Assembly (NCBI GenBank): GCA_037975125.1
Contig: JAJQOW010000014.1
Coordinates: forward strand, 20,105,484 to 20,169,483
Direction: 5' to 3'
Origin: Latrodectus hesperus
Taxonomy: Eukaryota; Arthropoda; Arachnida; Araneae; Theridiidae
Length of the DNA stretch: 64,000 bases
The notes under the pieces were generated by a model, which worked only from the letters and a program-made list of their open reading frames with translations, did not search any database and was not told the origin of the DNA. Shown here piece by piece: positions 1-16,113 of the stretch (position 1 is its first letter; each line of letters opens with the position of its first letter). The translations under genes and the position numbers were made by a program.

Positions 1-178
1 AAGTCAGTAGAGAGCGTCTTTCGTATTGATCAGAGCACCACGAAGGTGGAAGTACGACTTTGCTCTTTTTAAGATGCCTCGTAATTTTGAACCACGGATA
101 GGTGACGAGGCCAAACCTAAGAGGGCAACCTCCTCTCCTTATCCACGCCACACCAGTGGAAAGACTTTATACGTCACA
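1..178. repeat. Partial interspersed repeat, same family as 57,886-58,255
   Basis: The first ~178 bases match the interior of the element at 57,886-58,255: the 'gagcgtctttc', 'cacgaaggtg' and 'cctcgtaattttgaaccacg' stretches occur in both. The sequence is richer in G and C than its surroundings. It is cut by the left window edge, and it is followed at about 185 by the A-segment sequence that also follows 4,560. It is probably a SINE-like insertion; its orientation and true ends are not resolved. Confidence 0.6.
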
Positions 179-184
179 CTTCCC

Positions 185-1650
185 AAACGAAACTGTTCAG
201 GTCAACTACCACTCGATAACATTAACATTTGAAAATAATTTTATTTATGTTAAACTAGCCAATACTTTAAAATTAGTAATTTTTGCATTTGAAACAGCAA
301 TATTAAGATGTTAATACTGTATTTTTTTTAAGGTAAAGGTATTTTTATACTTGTACTACTTTTATCAAAATTCGAAAACCGGAAAACATTCTAAATTTTA
401 ATGAAACAAAGTGATTTGAAAGAATATTAAGCAAATATTTATTGGGATAGTAGTATTTAATCATAAAAAGAAATTAATGCTGTAAAATTTAAGAGACCAT
501 TTTTTTATTTAACATACTGGCTAAAATTTTAAAACTCAAGTTAATAGTAATGTAACTTAAATGTCAAAAAAAAATCCAAAATATGATAGCTTTTAATATA
601 AATTGCTTAAAGTTTTTTAAAGTTTAAGTTTATAGAGTTAAAACTTTAAAAATAAATTATTTAGTAATATGTTGTAAAATAATGCTACAAAACGTTATCA
701 TTCACGTTGAGACTAATTTTTCTTAAAACTTATTATTTTAATCCTTTAAATACGATATAAAAATTGTATAAAATATTTTAATGACTTTAAAAATCTACAA
801 AATGATGGGTTAAATAGAAAGAGTTTATTGATTATGAGATACCTTTTTTCGAGCAAACATCCATCTTATTCCAATTTTATGACCTGGAGAACAAACAAGT
901 TTTAAGCCTGTTTGCTATTGAATGGAAAGCAAATAGTAAGTTCACTGGAATTTTTCCCATTCAGACATAATTCAGTACTTTCTTTTCTTATAAACAGCTT
1001 TTATGGGGTTTCATCTTATTTCTACTTTAGGACCTTGAAAGACGTGTTAATCTTTTTCTTCCCCGAAGGACATTCTTACAATGAGGGGATACTTAAAAAG
1101 TAACCACATGTCTACCGTCACTTTTTAAAATGAATAGCCGTTTTCCATTGATTCTTTCCCCTCAAACTAAGTTTGAAAAGCATTGTTAAAAGCCATAAAT
1201 CTACGATGGAAACAAACATGATGTTGAGGAGGATCATTCAATGAGTTTGGTAACTGATTTAATAAAATTAGGCCATGACAAGTTTCTACAGCCAGCTCAC
1301 CACTGAATGGTAAAAATTAAGGCTCATTAGGTGCTCTAGTATGAGTTATAAATAAGCATTTTTCTTTTTCCTTTCTTTTAATATGCTTATGGTTCTTTAA
1401 AATTTTTCTGTAGCAAAAACTGATTTACATTCATTTTCAGATTTCTGCTGTCTAGTACAAAATGCATAGTGTTTATTTCCTGCCATATCATATTTACAAA
1501 GCGGAAAGCTGATGCATGAAATAATATATTCAGTAAAAGAGTAATATATTCATTCCCCCAGCATTTTAAACTAAATACAGTCTGTTTATTTGGATTATTT
1601 AATTTGCGTTTTAGCATTTTGTAAGGATTTTGTAGAGTAAAGAATAATAA
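185..1650. repeat. Truncated A-segment fragments (segmental duplication)
   Basis: Bases ~200-1,050 align by eye with 4,575-5,420 and 57,325-58,500. Bases ~1,060-1,650 align with 8,100-8,710 and 60,790-61,370. This stretch is thus an A-segment copy from which the ~2.7 kb between those two parts has been deleted. I see no coding exon in it. The short ORFs at 912-1,103 (+) and 1,387-1,617 (-) are low-complexity and have no family signature. Confidence 0.7.
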
Positions 1651-1807
1651 ATATTTTCATAAATTTAAAGCTTTTCAATAAATTCTTCAAAACTCAATTA
1701 ATTGTCTTCAAAAATTCAAAAGTGTCATTCCAAATTTAAAATATTTCAGGTCAATTCCCTAGCGAAATATTTAGAAAATTTTCGGTACATACTTAAAATG
1801 AAATAAG

Positions 1808-1829
1808 AAAGAGAGAGAGAGAGAGAGAT
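1808..1829. repeat. (GA)n microsatellite
   Basis: This is a short uninterrupted GA run. The paralogous sequence near 54,420 lacks it, so it arose after the duplication or was lost from the other copy. Confidence 0.9.
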
Positions 1830-4800
1830 GATAAATTTAAAACTTTCTTAATAAAACACTTTAGTAAATCGTTTAAGAAGCAGATAAAAAATGTGATAAG
1901 TTCATAACAGTTGAAAAATATGTAATAACAGCGATCAAAATATCTCTGATTTTAACTATATATTAACAATTCAAAATTCAATTTTGGTTGAATTATTCAT
2001 TTCGCAATTTCGTTTAATTAATGGATTGCTTTTTTTAGAAGTGAATAAACAAAAATTAAACGCTATTATTGTTATAATCTAAAACCTTCTTTTATATTAG
2101 TGGAAATAAATTAAAGTATTATTTCTTAATCATATTCTTAATACAACGTAACAAATGTAATATAAATATAATAAATTGTTATATTAAATATAGTAAAAAT
2201 ATTAAAGAACTACATAATCTGTTATTTTTCATATAAAAGAGAAAATTAAACGTGACAAAGATTATATAAGCATTTAAAAGACTACTAATACAAAAATTGG
2301 AATAAAAAAATATTGTAAACACATCATAATATACTCTGATGTTTCAAATTTCATCTTAAGTAAAATATGATTGAGTAAAACACAGAAAATGTGTATGCAT
2401 TATCAAACGTAAAGTTAAATATTATTTAAACTATCATCATTTATTTTTAGATTTCAGCTATTTAAAAAAGTCTTTAATTAATATTCTGCAATGAATAAAT
2501 TCTTAATAAATTAATTTTAAGAACGAAACAGTGTAGAACAAGAACATGGAAAGTGATCAGTCCCTAGCTGATATAAAATAAAATTTATTTCGTTTCGAAA
2601 TTTGGATTTAGGACTCTTTATATTTTATAATTTATTTAATACTGATATTAACAGTTTGTGAAATCTTCGATTAGACAATGTAATTAAATTAAAGATGGAA
2701 CAAAATCAACCAAAAAACTTTTTCTGCTTCCAGAAATGAACGTGCGGTTATTTTGCTTTTTTGAAAAAAATCATCTATTGGTAACTGCTGAAAATAAAGA
2801 AATATATTTGAAGTATCTGATTTATCAGAAAACATCTTCTTTTTGCATTACAACAAAGTAAAAAAAATACATAATTCAGCATATATTTATTTTTATGTTA
2901 TGTAAAAGTAGATTTTATGCTTGGTAACACACACATGTTTATAATTTTTCTATAGTGCACCAAAAGGAAATATTTTGAAGCATGATTTAAGAAAACAAGA
3001 TTTAAATATTTAATAACTTTATCGTTATATTCTCAAATTACAATTTCTGTCGAATCTAAAATACACATTTTCAAACGGAAACTATTGTAACGAAAGCATA
3101 ACTTGGACCCATGTTCCCCAAATTAATTGATATTTCAAAAGAAGACAGAAAGCAAATCCTGTAACAAGATAAAGTACCACAATAAAAGCTATACATTTTT
3201 ACCGAAAATTCAGGTACAAAAGACAACTTTGCTTTGCAACTCTGATATTTAAATATTCATTAAACGGAGAGTAAAACTTAGGCCTAACCTAAAGCTAGAA
3301 TGTCAGCCATGAAATTTTATTTGCCGTCATTACTACAAAGAAAATTTTCTTTCTCTTATCAATAAAAGAAAAGTTCTTTAAATGCTGAAAAGAAGCTATA
3401 GCAGCTGCAGTAAATGATAATTTCGAAGAAATCTATACCATACAAATTATTTTCATGACCTTGAATAATTATATACAGCTTTGAGAAGGTTCAGTATGAT
3501 AACAACACACATCAATCAGGGGAGTTATTGTTACCCTAGTAAAGATAAAGAACTCACTCCACTCTTGCTGAAAACAATAAGATCATCGATTAATTTTGCT
3601 TATTCTATGGTATTAAGATTTTCACCAAAGAGGAAACTAAAATTCTGTATTTTCTAGAAGGATATTTTTGTCAAATAAGGTTTTCATCGAAATACAGCAA
3701 AAAAATTATTGTTTCTGCCATACGATAATTTTATGCCAAATATACCATATTAAATTTTTTTAATTATCTTATTTGATTTATTAGCACTCACTCTTGAGAA
3801 TATAAAATCCAAAAAATTTCATCTAAAATATGATATAAAATGTGACAAACAATTTATAAATACTTTTTTTAAAAATTTTTTTGTTTAATAATCGCAATAT
3901 TGATTGTTGATATAATATATGTTGATGATTCAAAAATTTCCAACAACTTTTGATCATTGAATCAGTAAAATAGCAAACATGTAGCTTTATTTTTATTTTT
4001 TATTAATGTTGAATTTAACCATTTATAATAATAACTTAAAAAACATATATTTGTAGCAATTTCTTGAAGTAAATATCCATTTTAACAATTGCATCCGTTA
4101 AATATCTATAAGAAATCTATGTATTTTATTCCGTTTAAGCAAATTACAGATATCTATTAGCGGTCCACTACAGCTAAGCAAATATACTTCCTGTTGTAAC
4201 TGGAATAAGAAATTTCTTGTTGCACTCAACTAAAAGATGCCTTTTAATAGACGTGCATCGATAGAAGGTAAATATCTATCATAATTTTAATCTAACACTT
4301 TAATTGTATATTAAATAAATTGTGGTATCGATTCTGCTTTAATATTTTTATTTAAAACAATATCACACATCAAATTTTAATATTCAAGTGGGAGAATACT
4401 CTCATCCTTTTGTCAATGCAGACAGTATTTCATTAAGGACACAAATACATATGGATAAAAGTACATGCTAGAATTTCAGTAACTGCTTTGAATAAACAGT
4501 GCATTACAAGGGTTGTACTACTTCTCCAAAATTTTTCCCAATCCGAATTGCAGCACTTCACTAACGTAACTGTTCAGGTCAACTACCACCCGAAAACATC
4601 ATCATTTGAAAATAACTTTATTTTATTTATGTTAAACCAGCCAACACTTTAAAAGTAGTAACTTTTGCATTTTATACAGTAATATTAATGGTTTATAACT
4701 ATGTTATTTTTATAAGGTTATGATTTTTAAGATATTCTACATGTACAATTCATATGATCATTCGAAAACCGGAAGACATTAAAAATTTTAATGAAAACCA

Positions 4801-5651
4801 AGTGATTTTAATGAGTATTAAATAACTATTCATTGCGATAGTAGTATTTAAAAATATAAATAAATTAATACAGTAAAATTTAGGAGACCATTTCTTAATT
4901 TAAAATGCGAGTAAAATTATTTGAACTCAAGTAAATAGTAAAATAACTTAAATGCCTTTAAAAATACATAACATGATAGCTTTTTATACAAATTGATTAA
5001 AATTATTTAATATAAAGTTAAAACATCAAATGTTTCAAAATATCACTTAATAAATACAAAATTATTTATTAAGTGATGTAAAAAACAATCCTAAGAAACG
5101 AAAGTGTTATCTTTCGCGCTGAGACTATTTTTCTTAAAACTCGTTATTTTAATCTTTTAAATACGATAATAAAACTTGCATCGAGTATTTTAATGACTCT
5201 GTTGAAATCAACAAAATGATGGATAAAATGGAAAGATTTTACTGATTATCAGATATCAGTTTTCATGCAAACCTCCATCTTATTTCGAATTTATTATTTT
5301 AAGAACAGATTGTAAGTCCGTTTGCTATTCAATAGAGAGCAAATAGTAAATTTATTGGCATTTTTACCCATTCAGATATAGCTCAATAGATTATTTCTTT
5401 TCTTTTAAAGGGCTTTGTTGCGGTTTGGAGACAATTAGAATTGACTAATCATAGATATATGTTTACTTATGTTCCAAATAGACTTTAATTTTTAAGTTAA
5501 TAAATTACACTTAACATGTATTTCAAATAAGATAATTACAGACAGTGTGTGTTTAAAAATAACGCATTAAAATCGCTTATATTCGTAATCTTATTTAAAT
5601 GTTTACAGAGTTCTTAAGAAAAATCTGTAATTAGGTAAAATAAACATATTT

Positions 5652-5936
5652 AATTGCCACCCACCCTGTTTAGTTGTCAGAGTCCCTGACTGTGGATAGG
5701 GAGGTCCTGGTTAAGAATCCAGTATGGAAATAGATGTACTTTCTGTCTCTATCTACCCTGTCTTTGTCCTTTCGTTGTATGAATTGCATGTGAATGGTTG
5801 CCTAACCTATATGCGGGTGCGTATGGCATGTTTGTACTGAGAAAGTTTGATTCCACACCAAATAATGGTTAAGGTGGAAAAGTGAAGCAGCACACTCCAT
5901 GATGCCAGCCTAGCTGGCAAAATACAACAACTTATT
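5652..5936 (+). mobile_element. tRNA-derived SINE inserted in segment A copy 1
   Basis: This ~285-bp insert of higher GC interrupts the alignment with 58,740-58,800. Its left end resembles a tRNA, with an A-box-like 'tttagttgtcagagt' and a degenerate B-box-like 'ggttaagaatcc'. The body includes 'atgcgggtgcgtatggcatg' and ends near 'aaaatacaacaac'. The flanks resemble a short 'atttac' type target duplication. It is absent from A2, so it inserted after the duplication or was lost there. The SINE class comes from the box motifs and the clean presence/absence pattern; the family name is unknown. Confidence 0.65.
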
Positions 5937-6421
5937 TACTTTCTTTTTCCAACAGTAAAATTACCTAGCTCTTTGTTTGAAAAGCTGATTTACACCCTGA
6001 AATGTAGTTTCAAATATAGATTAACTAAATGAAAATGAGACAGACAACACTTGAAAACGCGTTTCAAGTGTTGATCAATATTGACTTAGTTGAGCAATAT
6101 TATTAAATATGAATATTGAATTTCTATTTTCATTCAAGTTGCCGTGCATTCCCGACAGGCAGCGAATTTTGTAAAATACAGAAAAATTCCCACCATTTAA
6201 AAAGAATAATTCTTTTAATTAAAGAAATGGTAAAAGTCGTAAATAATTCTTTAAAATTTACTCTGTGAATATTTAAAAAGACATGAGTTTTTGATACTGT
6301 AAATATCCTTTACTAACTCCATAAGTTAACAGTTTTGAATTTTATTCATGATAAGCAATTTTAAAACTTAGAAAAGTGCTACTCTTATGGTCTTCAAAAG
6401 TTATCGTTTCTAAATAGTATT

Positions 6422-6575
6422 GTTGTTGTTCTCGTGTCCATGGAAATAGGGTAGATTACAGATAATAGGAAAAGTCTCTAAATTCCATCGAAAGACTTGA
6501 CCACTGAGTCTGCAATTAGGGGTACATCAGGGCTGTAGAGAACTTCTTGCAATGAGTCCCTGAGTGAGTGTTTAC
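6422..6575. mobile_element. Short insertion, probable SINE fragment
   Basis: About 150 bp of mixed-composition sequence starts with a TTG/TTC run ('attgttgttgttctcgtg') and separates two stretches that are contiguous in the A2 copy near 59,230. Its start resembles the (TTG)n start of the element at 57,886. No coding content or clear tRNA boxes were seen. Confidence 0.45.
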
Positions 6576-6690
6576 ACATTTTTTAACGTCATAGCACAAA
6601 CAACATAACAACGAATTCAGTTCAGTGTCACTTATGGTTTGAAATTATTAGAAATTCTCTCTATTTTAGTATTTTGTGGTAAAACAAATA

Positions 6691-6792
6691 TTACCATAAA
6701 ATATTATGTTACATAATACCATAATATATTATGTTATATTCACATGTACTTGTGGCATACATGTGATTATAACATAATATTTTACGGTAACT
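6691..6792. repeat. Inverted-repeat hairpin (MITE-like), conserved in 59,375-59,455
   Basis: Bases 6,725-6,748 pair with 6,758-6,781 at 22 of 24 positions around a 9-base loop (cttgtggca). An outer arm at 6,691-6,711 (starting ttaccataaaat) can also pair with 6,771-6,790. The A2 copy keeps the stem around 'cacatgta'...'acatgtg' with a similar loop. It could be a miniature inverted-repeat element or simply a cruciform-prone AT palindrome. Confidence 0.6.
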
Positions 6793-9700
6793 GGAGAAAA
6801 ACATACCAATAAAATTTTTTGTTTGACTTCACGCAGCCATTTTAAACTCAAATTCGAACATAATTTGAGTAAGCAAATATTAAGAGTTTTTATTTATAAA
6901 TAAAACAGATGTGCGAGCTAAAATTACTTTCTTTATAGTAACCAAAAATAGAATCACGCTTAAAAATATTGTTCATAACATTAAATCATTTAATTGTAAA
7001 TTTTTATCACTTTTCACTCTTTATTTAAAAGTACTAACTAAACGCTTTATCACACACACACAGAATCATATCTGATAAAGTAAATCTTTTAACTTATAAT
7101 CTCATAAAGTAAGTTATAATTCTAAAAAGTTAATTTAGTTGAAATTGATTAGGAAATTTTTGAAATGAATTTCTACGTATTTAAAATTTATTTTTATTCT
7201 AGCTAGTGTAAATTTTAATATTAAATAAATATCTTTTTATTTATAAATTATATTTCCAGAAGATTATATTTATTGTATATTTTTAAAGCCATGAGAAAAT
7301 ATTAATAACAAATTAAAATTTTATAACAGTTTTTTATGTTTAATTCATCAACCACAAAACTTCTGACACTTTGAAATTTACTGTATAACATTTTTATTAC
7401 AGTTTAGTAAAAATATTACAAAATATTGGTTACAGAAGAATTTTGATATTGCTTAAAACTTTTATATCCTTAGTTCATATAGAAAATAATTTCACAGTTT
7501 TGTTGCTTTACCGAAGATGTCTTTCAACTAGTTGAGTGAAAAAACATGATTTTAAATAGGAAAAAATTCAACGTCTGCATTAAAAAAAATTCCCCCTGAA
7601 TATTATTCTTTTTAATTTAAAATATTTAAATAATCGAAATGTTATGTTTTTATTTATTCATATTAATACTAAAGTACAATGAAACAACTGTTTAAGACCA
7701 TTTAGTGTTTGTCTTCATAACATTAAATCTACAAACGACACTTTCTTGTGTCTCTACAGAGTTTCGAATTATTTAAAATGGATGTTGAATCAGCTTCGAT
7801 TTTGTGATACACTGGGTTATGATATCTCTAATTCTTGTCAAATCCCTAAGTACCTTTCACTAATTTTTAGAAATAGTAGATACAAGTTTCTGCAAATGTA
7901 ATTAAAACAATACACTTTTCTCTTAAGATAATTCTGTTGTAATGGGGAAAAACAAATATTTACATTGAAATAAGAATCATGCAGAAATGTAAATTGTACT
8001 GGCACACATATTTGTTACCTGGAACTGCATGTGGTATCCATATTTTTGTGCCGCGCATATAACATGAGCTACAATGAAATGAAAAGCGTGTAAATCTTTC
8101 CCTTACCCCTGGAAAATTCTTAAAATGAGGGGACACAGAAAAGATACTCACGTACCTACTATCATTTCTTACAATGAATAGCATTCCACCCTTGGTTATT
8201 TACCTCCTTAAAATAAATTTGAAAAGCATTGGTAAAATGCCTTGAATATACGATGGTCAAACATAATGTATTATTATCTAAAGAGGATCGTTTAAGTATT
8301 TTAGAAACTGATGTTCTAAAATAAATCGATAAGAAGCTTCTACAACGAACTTACAACTGATCGGTAGCAATTACAGCTCAACAAGTGTTCTATAATAAAT
8401 TATAAGTACACAGGTTTTGGTTTTTCATTTCAAATGTTATTTTACATTCATTTTCAGACTTCATCTATCTACAAAGAGCTTAATTTAAATTCGTTCAATG
8501 TAGAAAACGCTGAATGTTAATTTCATGCTATATGGTATTTACAAATGGAAAGCTGATGCATGAAACCACACCATTGTAACAGAGTGCAAAGTTGTAACAA
8601 GAACATTCCGCCGTCATTTTAAACTCAATTTATGCTGTTAATTTGGATTACTTGATTTATGTTTTAGCGTTTCGTAAGTATTTTGTATAAAAAATAATTT
8701 ATTTTCATAATATTAATGCTTTACGATAAATTCTTCTATTTAAATTAATTTTCTTCAATAACTGAGTTACATATTTTAAAATATTGATATATTACTAAAA
8801 AATTAAAAATCAATAATTTTTTTAAATACTTATTCCTTATTCAGTTAATCTATATGAAACTCATTAAAAAATAATAAATATTTATTTTATTTTTCAACAT
8901 ATATTTGAATAACCCAACATATTCAACGACAATTATATTTCTGCATTTAAAACTATGATTGTAACGCACGATAAAAATTTTAGTGATATTAAATCTAATA
9001 CATTTGTTAAAAAAAATAATTTGATTTTTATATATTTTCAAATGGCTAGAAAAAAACAATGCCTTAAAAGAGAATTTTGTTCTTTGCGAAACAAATGATT
9101 TAATATACTTGTAAAGTTTATTCACTTGCATTATTTGCAAAATAAATAAATCAAACTTTTTAAATAAATCTATTTTTAATGAGCAGTGAAACGTAAACTT
9201 TTGTAAATGTTTCTATATGAGTCTTTTTCCGTTTATTTAAAAGCAATTTGAAGACCATATAGAAGTGAGTTTATTTTACTTTTCTGATTAGTGTTATCAA
9301 TACTCTACCCTTCTCCAACACAAATTGCACAACTGACTCAAAGAATTAAATACATCAATATTCTCTCAAATATTTGCTTAAAAGGACTTTGAATACATTT
9401 AATATTTTGTGAGAATTAGATAATTACGTGTTCATAATGTTTAGCCATAGGATAAAAAGTATTTCTCTAGAATCTTCATTTGATATTTTATTAATGCTTA
9501 ATTTAACGTTGCACTTTAATATTTACTATATTCGATAGAAATTTATAAACATAAAAACAAATTTTGTTAAATGTAATCTAAATTTACAGCGTTGCATTAT
9601 AAACAGGAATACCGTAGAATTAAAATAAATTTATAGTAGTACTGGATATTGAATTAATCACATTAAAATTTTCAATTACGAAACCTGGTCAATCAAGTAA

Positions 9701-10417
9701 TTATTCTTTATATAAATTTGGGAGATTTTCTTTGTCATTTAATTAAAACCAAACAGACGTGAAATACAATTAATGAATATAAAAAATTAATATAAATATA
9801 TACTATTGAAAGATCAATCCGCATAATTTCGCATTCACATTCGTAGAGAAATGTACACAATCCGTGAAAGTTCTAAGCGGAAGGAAAAACTTGTGCAAAT
9901 TACAGGAAATCCGTGAAAATGCTTTTTGCAATTAACAATCCACTATATAGTATCCGAGGACTGAACTTCGGCCAAGACGTAAATACTAAGGTTATTTCTT
10001 AAAATTTTTATTCACATTGTCAAATTATGTTTCTTCAATGAAGCTAGAGTTAATTATAATCTTTCACCCTTTTAATAATACAATTGATCACTTACAGTGG
10101 ATTATGCAGTTAAATAAAATATATTTTATCATGAATGATATAAGTAAAAATATATAGGTTATATTTGTTTCACGTATTTCTATAAATATCCGTGAATGAT
10201 TAAAGAAATAATAAGAGAAATACATAAGAATTTTTCTGCTAAATTTAAAATCTTATTTTTACGATTAAATTTTAAAAAATATTACAAAGTTTATTTAATA
10301 TAAAATTTAACGCATGCTTCTAGGAAAATGGTATCAAAATTGTAATTTAATATTTAGACTGACTCATTACAATACTTTGGAATTTAACTACAATTCTTAC
10401 AGGTATAAATACATAGC

Positions 10418-10512
10418 AGTACTGTCGAGCTCTGGAGTGCACACCTGAGCTGGCATTATCCTTCCCACATGTATGCCACACCGTGGAAGGGAATTTAGAC
10501 GTCACAAATAAA
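10418..10512. repeat. Interspersed GC-rich module, family X
   Basis: A ~90-bp block containing 'gtgcacacctgag' and 'ggaagggaatttagacgtca' recurs at 25,230-25,322, 27,765-27,845 and 63,650-63,740. A diverged relative lies inside 58,065-58,130. It moved with the segmental duplications and probably derives from the element seen at 57,886-58,255. No coding function is apparent. Confidence 0.7.
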
Positions 10513-10952
10513 CATAAACAAAGAGGATCTGCATATTCAGTTTTTTAGGAGAATGTGGTCACGCCCAATCGCTGTCTGCATCAGATCGTGAAAGCACATA
10601 TTCCCATAGTTTAACTAATTTATAGAAAATAATTTAACTATAATTGTAGTTAATTTAACTAATTGTATATTATCTAATTTTTTGTATGAAGTTATTAAAT
10701 TAACTTTATTAAATTGAATGCAAGCTGGAAATAACATTGAAGAATATATGATAAAAAGATATTTTTTTCTATACAATCATACGAATTTGTAAATCTTAAA
10801 ATTTAGTTTTCAATATGCATACACAATGTATTATGCTTGAATTAAAATAGGTTAATCTCATAATTTGTAGTTAATATTCCTTTGAAAAGTCTGCAATATT
10901 TTAAAAATCAATAAGCATTTTAGTACGTTACATATTCACAATGTAATGTATA

Positions 10953-13900
<2,948 letters not shown>

Positions 13901-14527
13901 AAAATAGCAATATAAAAAAACATTGAGAAGTAAAACTTGGTAATGATAGAAAATGGATTTTCACATTAACTGTTAAATTATTTTATGAACACTTTCGACT
14001 AATGAGAAATATTAATACAAAAAATTTAAGATAACAGTATTAAAATTTTAAGTAAAAAAAATTCTATAATCTTACATAAAACTTTTGAAAACCTCCAACT
14101 TTATTTGACAAAATTTAAAATTTTTAATGATTTAATTATATATTTTGTGTAAATGAAAACAAAATCGAAACTTATAATACTGCAACAAGAGTTTAGAAAA
14201 ATATATTAAATTAAAAATAACAAGCAAATCAATAAGACCAGACATTAATAATAATACAAAGTCTATTTAAGAGTTTTCTGACTAACATTTAGATTCTGAT
14301 TAACATTTTCTAATCATTTAGATAATCTAACATTATTGCACCTAATAAAATATGAATTATAAGTCAAAATAATTAAGTACATGCTAATGATGAACAAATT
14401 GCAGTATAATTACGAATTAATAACAATATAGAACATTGATAAATCAAACTTAAGTAATGATCGAAAATGTGTATCCAAATAAAATGCTAACATATATTTT
14501 AAGATCACATGTCACAAATGAGGAATA

Positions 14528-16113
14528 TTAACTCATTTCACAGTCTGTGTCAGTAATATCTTGGTCAGCATCAGGAAATTCCTGTAAATTTATGTCATTC
14601 AGTTTTTTTAGTAAGGGCTCCAACCCGCAGTTATTTCCTGTTACCGTGGAATTGCGAAGAGCAGAAGCAGAATTTCTTTGCTGGCGCTGATGAAAAGGTT
14701 TGCGGTCGATTTTTCTGTTAAGAAAGAATTTTTGGTTCTTCATCCTTAATGATTCAATTTTTATTTGTATCCCTTCACTTTCTTGTTTAGCCTGCTTCGA
14801 AACTTGCAGCAAAGGGTTAGAACGCCGTAACATGTTTCCTGGAATAACATCAAGTCCGGAATCTCGCATACTCACTGCCGCAGGAGGAACATCACTGCTG
14901 TGGAACTGAAAGAAAATGAAAAGAATGAAAACATTGCACATTAATTTAAATATTTTATGCGTATAAGCAAATTTATTTTTTATCTTGATAAATGCTTTTG
15001 TTATTTCTATAATATGTAAATACATAATTATCATCATCCAACATAGAAATCATCTGTGTAAAATTTCAGATTCCTCTCATTGTATGCGGGAACATTCAAT
15101 TTCAATTGCAATATTGTGGAAAAATTAATTATAACAAAATGTTAAAAACTATACATAACTTAATAAAACAGGTTAAATATAATTTTAGATTATTAGCTTG
15201 AATAGGGAAAATCTTACATGGAAGTTTAATTTTAAAATATTTAATTTCAAAATTGAAATTATAGGAAAGATTATGATTATCTACTTTATTTTTTAGTTTG
15301 TTAAAAATCAATTTACTGATATAAAACGTTTTCTAAATCTAAATTTCATTTTAATTAATGACTACTGAGTAAAAAAAATTCTTTTATATGTCGAGTTTCA
15401 TTAAATAAATATTTCGATATGGAAATAATTTAATAATATAAATTTAGTCACTTATTCATGCAATTTTTATATTAATCACAAATTTAGATTAATTTGGCAT
15501 TAATTAATATTAATCGACAAATTAGTAAATATATTTGTCCGTTTTATTTAAGTATCAAAGTTTTATTATAGAATGTATCAAATTGATAAAGGATTAAATT
15601 TATTGTCATAGGCTGATGAATGATGTTGGAAATATTTACGAAATATTAAAGTAATAAACCAAAAATATAAAAATTTAGAATTCTTTTCAACTGTATTATA
15701 AGTAATGAATTTAAATTAAATATTTTACTTACCTTTGAAAGTCTTGGGGTTTTACGCCTAAGAAGCTCGAACCTTTTTCGAATCAAATTTTCTACATCTT
15801 TTTTCTCCTGGAAATTTTGTAATTCATCGAATCTCTTCAGCTAATGTAAAAAAAATAACTGTTAGAACATGTAATGATATGATATCTATTAAAAAACGAG
15901 TTTTATATTTCAAAAAAATATGTTGAATAAAATTTAATGGATACTAACTAAGTTTCGAAATCCATGTTTATCTCTTCGTAAATCATAAGATTTTTCGATG
16001 AGATCAATATCTGTTTTAGCATTTCTATCCATAACTTCATAGGTCTTTAATAAAAGAACTTTCTTTTCTTCTATTTCCTCAATATTACTTGGCTGCAATG
16101 AATCTGAATCCAT
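14528..16113 (-). CDS. Unrecognised 216-aa coiled-coil-like protein, gene copy 1 (3 coding exons)
   Basis: The spliced gene has coding exons 16,113-15,949, 15,840-15,733 and 14,905-14,528, with stop TAA at 14,530-14,528. All introns are phase 0. Donors are GTTAGT and GTAAGT; acceptors are 'acattag' and 'tttctttcag'. The start is the first ATG of an exon that begins at 16,128 after a pyrimidine-rich acceptor, giving 15 nt of leader in that exon. The product has 55+36+125 residues: an acidic N-terminus, charged helical stretches rich in K/E/R (about 12-90), a conserved block at 92-108 (FHSSDVPPAAVSMRDSG), a basic middle, then a conserved FHQRQQRNSASALRN region and a leucine-rich acidic tail. 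No signal peptide or membrane segment is seen. I recognise no family, so the function is unknown. The shared architecture with 44,898-46,414 and the intact frames in both copies argue strongly that it is a real gene. Confidence 0.8.

Larger units (their letters stand above)
1720..10950. repeat. Segment A, copy 1 (paired with 54,340-64,000)
   Basis: This long AT-rich segment is collinear with 54,340 to the window end. Matching landmarks are 2,740/55,498 ('cgtgcggtta' region), 3,390/56,150 ('gctatagcagctgcagtaaa'), 4,575/57,325, 6,690/59,375, 8,050/60,720, 9,150/61,830 and 10,420/63,650. Differences include copy-specific insertions, such as a SINE at 5,652-5,936 here and an element at 57,886-58,255 in the partner. 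I found no convincing coding exon; the homology looks like duplicated intergenic DNA beside the gene-bearing segment B. The copy probably continues past the (TA)n tract to about 13,900. Confidence 0.75.
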
